From NCBI RefSeq assembly GCF_003014535.1, contig NZ_PYGD01000002.1:1-64000 (forward strand): DNA of 64,000 nucleotides, given 5' to 3'. The stretch comes from Taibaiella chishuiensis (GTDB lineage: Bacteria; Bacteroidota; Bacteroidia; Chitinophagales; Chitinophagaceae). A program made the position numbers and the translations under genes. Below are positions 59,721 through 64,000 of the stretch, one piece after another. Each line of letters begins with the position of its first letter. The first letter of the stretch is position 1. A model generated the notes under the pieces. That model was not told the DNA's origin, ran no database searches, and worked only from the letters and a program-made list of their open reading frames with translations.

Positions 59721-60344
59721 TCACAGCAATTGGTAGTCCGTAGCCATTTTAATTACGGAGGTCATATTGTTGACCTCGAATTTCTCCATCAGGTTTTTGC
59801 GGTGGCTCTCTACGGTATGGGTGCTGATAAATAAGGTGGCTGCGACTTTGGGCGTGGTGTATCCTTGTGCGACCAGTTGCAGGATCTCTTTTTCCCGGCG
59901 GGTAATGCGGGGTACCTGTTTGAGCTGGCCTTCGCCCGCCCGGCTGAGCCTGTCCCGGGTCTTGGTACAGAGATAGCTTTCGCCCGTCATTACCGTATGG
60001 ATAGCTTTAATGATCTCGGTACCTACCGAATTTTTGAGTACATACCCGTTTACCCCGCTTTGCAGCATACTGTTGATTACGGGCAGTTCGTCGTGTACGC
60101 TCAGGGCTATGATACGGAGCTCCTGGTCCCGGCTGCGTATCTGCCGGCATAACTCGATACCGCTGATATCGGGCAGGTTGATATCCAGTAGCAATACATC
60201 GGGCTGCAGGTGTTCCAGGGCGGCCAGCAGGTCCCGGCCGTTTTCGTAAAAGCCGGACAGCTCCAGGTCTTCCTGGTTGTTCAGCAGGTTCTTTAGTCCT
60301 TCCAGTACAATAGGGTGGTCGTCGGTGACGATAGTCTTGATCAT
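59721..60344 (-). CDS. NarL/LuxR-family response regulator
   Basis: 207 residues. The receiver has the acidic pair VTDDH, phosphoacceptor D54 in LLLDINLPDISG, and the switch Lys in YVLKNSVG. The LuxR helix-turn-helix follows at about 140-205 (ITRREKEILQLVAQGYTTPKV, FISTHTVESHRKNLMEKF). All phosphorylation residues are intact. It lies 6 bp after the stop of the TPR kinase on the same strand, forming a complete two-component pair. Regulon unknown. Confidence 0.93.
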   Translation of the reverse strand: MIKTIVTDDHPIVLEGLKNLLNNQEDLELSGFYENGRDLLAALEHLQPDVLLLDINLPDISGIELCRQIRSRDQELRIIALSVHDELPVINSMLQSGVNGYVLKNSVGTEIIKAIHTVMTGESYLCTKTRDRLSRAGEGQLKQVPRITRREKEILQLVAQGYTTPKVAATLFISTHTVESHRKNLMEKFEVNNMTSVIKMATDYQLL

Positions 60345-60350
60345 AGGTTG

Positions 60351-62375
60351 TCAGATTGGGCTTTCGATTAAGATAGTGGTACCGGTACCGGGTTTGCTGT
60401 CGATATCCATTTTGCCTTTCAGGAAAGCTACGCGGGCCCTGATATTCGACAGGCCGGAACCTTTGACGCGGCGTAGCAGTTCCGGGTCGAAACCACCACC
60501 GTCGTCTTCTACCGTAAGGAAGATCTGTTCGCCGGATTCCTGTAGCTGTACCAGCAGGTGGGTTGCCGCAGCATGTTTCACGGCATTGTTCACCAGCTCT
60601 TGCATAATACGGTAGAGCACCGTCTGGCGTTCCGGCGCCATCCGGTTGGTATAATGGAATACCTGGCAGGTCACGCTCAGCCCCGGGCTCCTGAAACTCC
60701 GGCAATATTCCTGGGTAGCCTCGCCCAGTCCGTATTTCAGCAATACCTCCGGCATCATGCTCCTGGCTATACGCCGCAGTTCGTCCACGGCATTATCCAG
60801 GTGGCCAAGGATCTTCTGTAACAGGTTCTGGGGTTTAGGGTCGGGTAATACCGGCGTCATTTCGGAGAGCTGGATCTTGATGCCGGAAAGCAGGCCACCC
60901 AGCCCGTCGTGCAGGTCGCGCGCCAGCCGGCTTCTTTCCTGTTCCTGGCCTTCCAGTATGGCGGATAGCAATGATATCTGGTGTTCCTGTTTGATCTTAT
61001 CGACTTCCAGCGCATGTAACCGTTGTTGTTGTTGCAGGGCTTTGGTCCTTTGTTTGTAGGCATAAAATACGAACAGCAACAGCAGCATGCTGGCCAGGGT
61101 AAGAATGATGTAAACGGTATTGAGCCTTTTGTTATAAGCGACCCTGGCCTGCAGCGCTTTCAGCGCCTGCTCCTTCTTTTCGGTCTCATACTGCGCTTCC
61201 AGCTTTTTGGCCTCGCTCATTTTACGGCTGTCGAAGATGCCTTTGTAGCGTTTTACATATTCTTTGTAATACCGGAGCGCCGCGGCCGGATCGCCTTTTT
61301 GTTCCTGTATCTCTGAAAGGGCCAGGTAGGCATCGGCCATGATCTCATGTTCCGGCGCCGGGTTTTTTTGCAGCGCGCTGATCACGGCCAATTGCATCTC
61401 TTCGGCCAGTCGGTATTTTTTTTGCTCCAGGGCATAACGGCCCAGTACGCTGTAACACAGCGCTACTACACTGTAATGCCCGGTATTCAGTCCTTCTTTC
61501 AACGCGATTTTAAAATAGGCAGTAGCGCTGTCCTGGTTTTTATAAGGGCTGTAACTATCGTAGATATTGCCGATGCAGTAACTGATATAAGGAAGATCGG
61601 TACGGTGGATGATCCGTTGCTGGTTGCGGTAGGTAAGGGCCAGGGCTTCTTTAAAATAATACAAGGCCGAATCGAGCAGGGGCTTTTGCAGGGTATCCAT
61701 CCGGTACTTACCTTCCAGGAAAGAAGCCAGGTTATAGGTGCCGGCTATAACATAATCGGGCTGACCGGTATGCAGCGACGCGGTATAACACAGGCGGATA
61801 TATTTTTCGCGGCTCGGAGCATCTTCCCATTCTCCATAGATAAGGGCCAGCTCTTCATAGATCGAGCTTTCGTAAGTATAGGCCTTTTGCCCGTCCAGGG
61901 TTTTGAGCGCGGTAAGAAATGCGGCTACGGCTTTCTCCCGCTGGTTGGTCCGGTTGTACATCCAGCCCTGCATATAGGCTACAAATCCCTTGATCCTGCG
62001 ACTGCCGGTTCGCGCTGCATAGTAGGCGGCGCTATCAAGGCAGGCCCGGGCCCGGGGCAGGTTATTGCCGATCTGGTAACGGCCGGCCATTACGCCATAG
62101 GTATACGCCGTGTATTGCCCGTCGGGTAAGGTGCGCGATAAAAGAAGCGCTTCTGAAAGCAGCTGCAGGCCTTCGTCGTGGCTTTTGGTAAAGAATACCA
62201 TACTGCCCAGGTTGCTCAGCACCATTACCCGGTCGCCCGGCGGCAATGCCGGTTGTGCAAGTACGGTACGCAGCGAATCTTCAATATAATGCCCTGTTGC
62301 ACCGGTGCTGTGCAGGAAGGCTACCAGCAACAGCAAGCAGTATTGTACCCGGTTTCTTTTAAGACGGTCGATCAT
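60351..62375 (-). CDS. TPR-containing histidine kinase (NarX/LuxR-associated type)
   Basis: 674 residues from the ATG at 62375, which gives a signal/membrane start (YCLLLLVAFLHSTGA). A TPR region spans about 40-390 (repeats such as RRIKGFVAYMQGWMYNRTNQ and HEIMADAYLALSEIQEQKGD). One membrane helix is at about 430-450 (VYIILTLASMLLLLFVFYAY). HisKA_3 with the full phosphoacceptor is RSRLARDLHDGLGGLLSGI. The ATPase motifs are intact: QELVNNAVKHAAA, EDDGGGFD and GSGLSNIRARVAFL. The N-terminal TPR part would be periplasmic and sense a protein or peptide. Directly upstream of its response regulator. Confidence 0.93.
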   Translation of the reverse strand: MIDRLKRNRVQYCLLLLVAFLHSTGATGHYIEDSLRTVLAQPALPPGDRVMVLSNLGSMVFFTKSHDEGLQLLSEALLLSRTLPDGQYTAYTYGVMAGRYQIGNNLPRARACLDSAAYYAARTGSRRIKGFVAYMQGWMYNRTNQREKAVAAFLTALKTLDGQKAYTYESSIYEELALIYGEWEDAPSREKYIRLCYTASLHTGQPDYVIAGTYNLASFLEGKYRMDTLQKPLLDSALYYFKEALALTYRNQQRIIHRTDLPYISYCIGNIYDSYSPYKNQDSATAYFKIALKEGLNTGHYSVVALCYSVLGRYALEQKKYRLAEEMQLAVISALQKNPAPEHEIMADAYLALSEIQEQKGDPAAALRYYKEYVKRYKGIFDSRKMSEAKKLEAQYETEKKEQALKALQARVAYNKRLNTVYIILTLASMLLLLFVFYAYKQRTKALQQQQRLHALEVDKIKQEHQISLLSAILEGQEQERSRLARDLHDGLGGLLSGIKIQLSEMTPVLPDPKPQNLLQKILGHLDNAVDELRRIARSMMPEVLLKYGLGEATQEYCRSFRSPGLSVTCQVFHYTNRMAPERQTVLYRIMQELVNNAVKHAAATHLLVQLQESGEQIFLTVEDDGGGFDPELLRRVKGSGLSNIRARVAFLKGKMDIDSKPGTGTTILIESPI

Positions 62376-62619
62376 CTGCCACAAAGTTAAGCCGGAATAA
62401 AAAAAGCGGTTATCCCTGGATTCAGGGAATAAAGTGAGGGCCGGATACGGTTTGATTCTTTGCCCCGGGCCGGTTAAACCCCACAAATGGCGGATTTCAG
62501 GGATTGTGCAGTGGCGCATGCCGGGGTACTTTTGCCTGCTGTCCGGGAAAACAGGAATATCATAGCCGCTTTTTTTAATTTAAATGTTTTTAATTTGTTG
62601 GTCTAAAACCATATCTACC

Positions 62620-62841
62620 ATGATTGCAAAAAACGGATCTTTCCTTTGTATCATCGGCCTGCTGGCTATCGTGATGAACTTTTTTAACTACGTTCCCAAA
62701 CTCCTGGTATGGATCTATAAATGGGGCGAAGGACCGGCATGGGGGATCAAGATCGCCCTGGTTGTTGTTGGTGGCGCCATGTGGTGGATGGGAAGCAAAA
62801 CCCCGACCGGCACGGAAGACGGAACACCCGCGGGACAATAA
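62620..62841 (+). CDS. Small two-helix membrane protein
   Basis: 73 residues from the ATG at 62620. Two hydrophobic helices (about 6-25 and 40-60: GSFLCIIGLLAIVMNFFNYV, IKIALVVVGGAMWWMGSK) are separated by a polar turn WIYKWGEGPAWG. No signal cleavage is apparent and the tail is polar. I recognise no family. Divergent from the TPR kinase. Confidence 0.6.
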   Translation: MIAKNGSFLCIIGLLAIVMNFFNYVPKLLVWIYKWGEGPAWGIKIALVVVGGAMWWMGSKTPTGTEDGTPAGQ

Positions 62842-63448
62842 CAAAACCGGCAGGCTCAGGGCATTGCCGGGTTTTTCCTTACTTATAAAGTACCTGGTAA
62901 CAGGCCGGTAGTCCTACCGGTCCGGGCCTGCTTTTGTGCTTGATAAACAGATCGGCCGATTTTCGTCGCGACGGTTACTGTAAAGGACATTGCACGTGGA
63001 TGGCAGTTTACCTGGTCGGTAGGGATACACATTTGATGCTATTTACTGCTGCTGTTGCCTGTCTTCCGCAGGGTCCTTTGCAGGAGACCGTGCGGAGGCA
63101 TCCCAATAGGGAGCGCTTAGGCTATCCAGGATAGATAAATATACGACGATACCAGGTCCTTGCGGGCGAATGTGATCCCGTGAAATTCCTGTTTTCTCGC
63201 CGTGGTCCCGAGAAAATAAATAGGGACAGCTTAAACAAATCGCTTCACCAGGCACTGGATGTTCCTTTGTCCCTTTTTCGCCTGATCGGAAGTGTCGGTA
63301 ACTTTTCTGCCTGATCCGGTTTATTAAAAGCGGGGAACGAAGAATGATAAATGCCAGTTTTCCGGGATTTTCCGGGAGGCATTACCGGTTTACCTTTACC
63401 ACCCGGACAGCAGATCATCAGCATGGACACTAATAACTGAAGCATATC
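62842..63448. other. Intergenic region without a supported gene (about 600 bp)
   Basis: An open frame at 62934-63134 has no recognised motif, start context or conserved composition. I see no RNA structure with a U-tract. It may hold the promoter for the gene at 63449. Confidence 0.4.
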
Positions 63449-63979
63449 ATGAACCCCAAAATTAGGAAAGCCGGGATACTGTTCATGGCCGCGCTATGCG
63501 TTGGCTGGACCTCCTGCAGTAAGCCCGGCGAAATAGGAAAACCTGTTGCCGACGATGGTTATATCCTGCTGCGTGCCGATAAGGAAAATAATGGCAAGCG
63601 CTTCAGCATTGCCGGTTACCCGGCCCTGAGCAGCGATATCACAACCGGTACCGGGCGTACAACCCTGCTCGATATCTATACCGAACCCGAAGGCAAGGGG
63701 CAGCTTATTGCCGCTTTACCGCTGTCCTTCGGTAAAGGCAGCAACGAATTTCATGTGCCGGAAACCTTTACCGTGGCCGATATCACGGTATACGACCAGG
63801 CTGGTAATAAACATAAGTATACCGACAAACTGCAGTTTTCCTTTACCCTCGTACTGAATACCGAAGCGCCAAGAACAACGGCGCGCATCCGCCGCCGGCT
63901 AGCCGGCCGGGTAGAACGCGAAGAGGTAACGGTATACGCAGGACATGCCGAAGCGGTAAGGATCGATCCGGCGCCCTGA
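63449..63979 (+). CDS. Hypothetical lipoprotein
   Basis: 176 residues. Lipoprotein signal LFMAALCVGWTSCSKPG, with the lipobox Cys at about 23. The mature region is beta-rich (YILLRADKENNGKRFSI, TTLLDIYTEPEG) and ends in a basic segment TTARIRRRLAGRVEREEV. No domain is recognised. Membrane-anchored in the envelope. The stop lies about 20 bp before the window end. Confidence 0.65.
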   Translation: MNPKIRKAGILFMAALCVGWTSCSKPGEIGKPVADDGYILLRADKENNGKRFSIAGYPALSSDITTGTGRTTLLDIYTEPEGKGQLIAALPLSFGKGSNEFHVPETFTVADITVYDQAGNKHKYTDKLQFSFTLVLNTEAPRTTARIRRRLAGRVEREEVTVYAGHAEAVRIDPAP

Positions 63980-64000
63980 CCGATATAAAATGAAAGCCCC

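Noticed and set aside
62934-63134. Open frame of 66 codons
   Set aside because: No motif or start context; not distinguishable from random sequence.
1-64000. tRNA, rRNA, tmRNA, prophage or insertion sequence
   Set aside because: No T-loop-like tRNA pattern, no transposase or integrase frame and no terminal inverted repeats were recognised on reading.

Overview
The window looks like a contiguous chromosomal stretch from a member of the Bacteroidota, most likely Chitinophagaceae or a close relative. This is inferred from six secreted proteins with C-terminal type IX secretion (T9SS) sorting domains, promoter-like sequences of the Bacteroidota form TTTG/TTG-N19-21-TAnnTTTG, single-gene transcription units closed by strong GC-rich hairpins, and typical families (YARHG, SdiA-regulated, HD plus Pycsar-effector fusion, YwbE). 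I see no tRNA, rRNA, CRISPR array, insertion sequence or prophage.

Layout. 1-22 kb: mostly envelope and secreted proteins (T9SS cargo with choice-of-anchor, DNRLRE, LamG/phosphodiester-glycosidase and PCMD-like domains, a PI-PLC/ricin-B protein, a degenerate Nudix-like exported protein, an MscS channel, an M16 double peptidase, a peroxiredoxin, a CAP protein). 22-27 kb: a two-component pair whose kinase has lost its catalytic residues, a possible small RNA, YtxH, a SET/HD pair, an MBL hydrolase and YwbE. 27-38 kb: a polyphosphate/phosphoester neighbourhood with an HD-Pycsar-effector fusion, ppk1, an SdiA-regulated lipoprotein, PAP2, a metallophosphoesterase fused to an outer-membrane barrel, and a GAF protein. 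40.7-48.1 kb: a TetR-controlled tripartite RND efflux operon with four matching operator palindromes. 48.1-48.4 kb: tandem hairpin repeats. 48.4-51.5 kb: an EamA-family transporter plus APC amino-acid permease operon preceded by three tiny cysteine-rich reading frames and hairpins. 51.5-55.5 kb: an MhqD/MhqO/pirin quinone-detoxification cluster next to a Crp/Fnr regulator, with two identical Fnr-type boxes. 55.5-64 kb: LpxR-like, PAP2, exported calcineurin-type phosphoesterase, a second and intact two-component pair, and small envelope proteins.

The most striking element is the leader of the EamA/APC operon (about 50.94-51.48 kb, minus strand). A promoter-like sequence is followed by three consecutive micro-ORFs, MCCTCCCIPKAMC, MCSMCCCSPEGCCGSVYL and MSSRSCSCCCMPSPPG. 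Each is followed by a hairpin, and the first two hairpins are textbook intrinsic terminators with U-tracts. Segments of each micro-ORF or its stop region can pair with a part of the following hairpin. This is the architecture of a triple, tandem cysteine-codon transcription attenuator in front of two transporter genes. The sequence is seen directly; the regulatory mechanism is inference.
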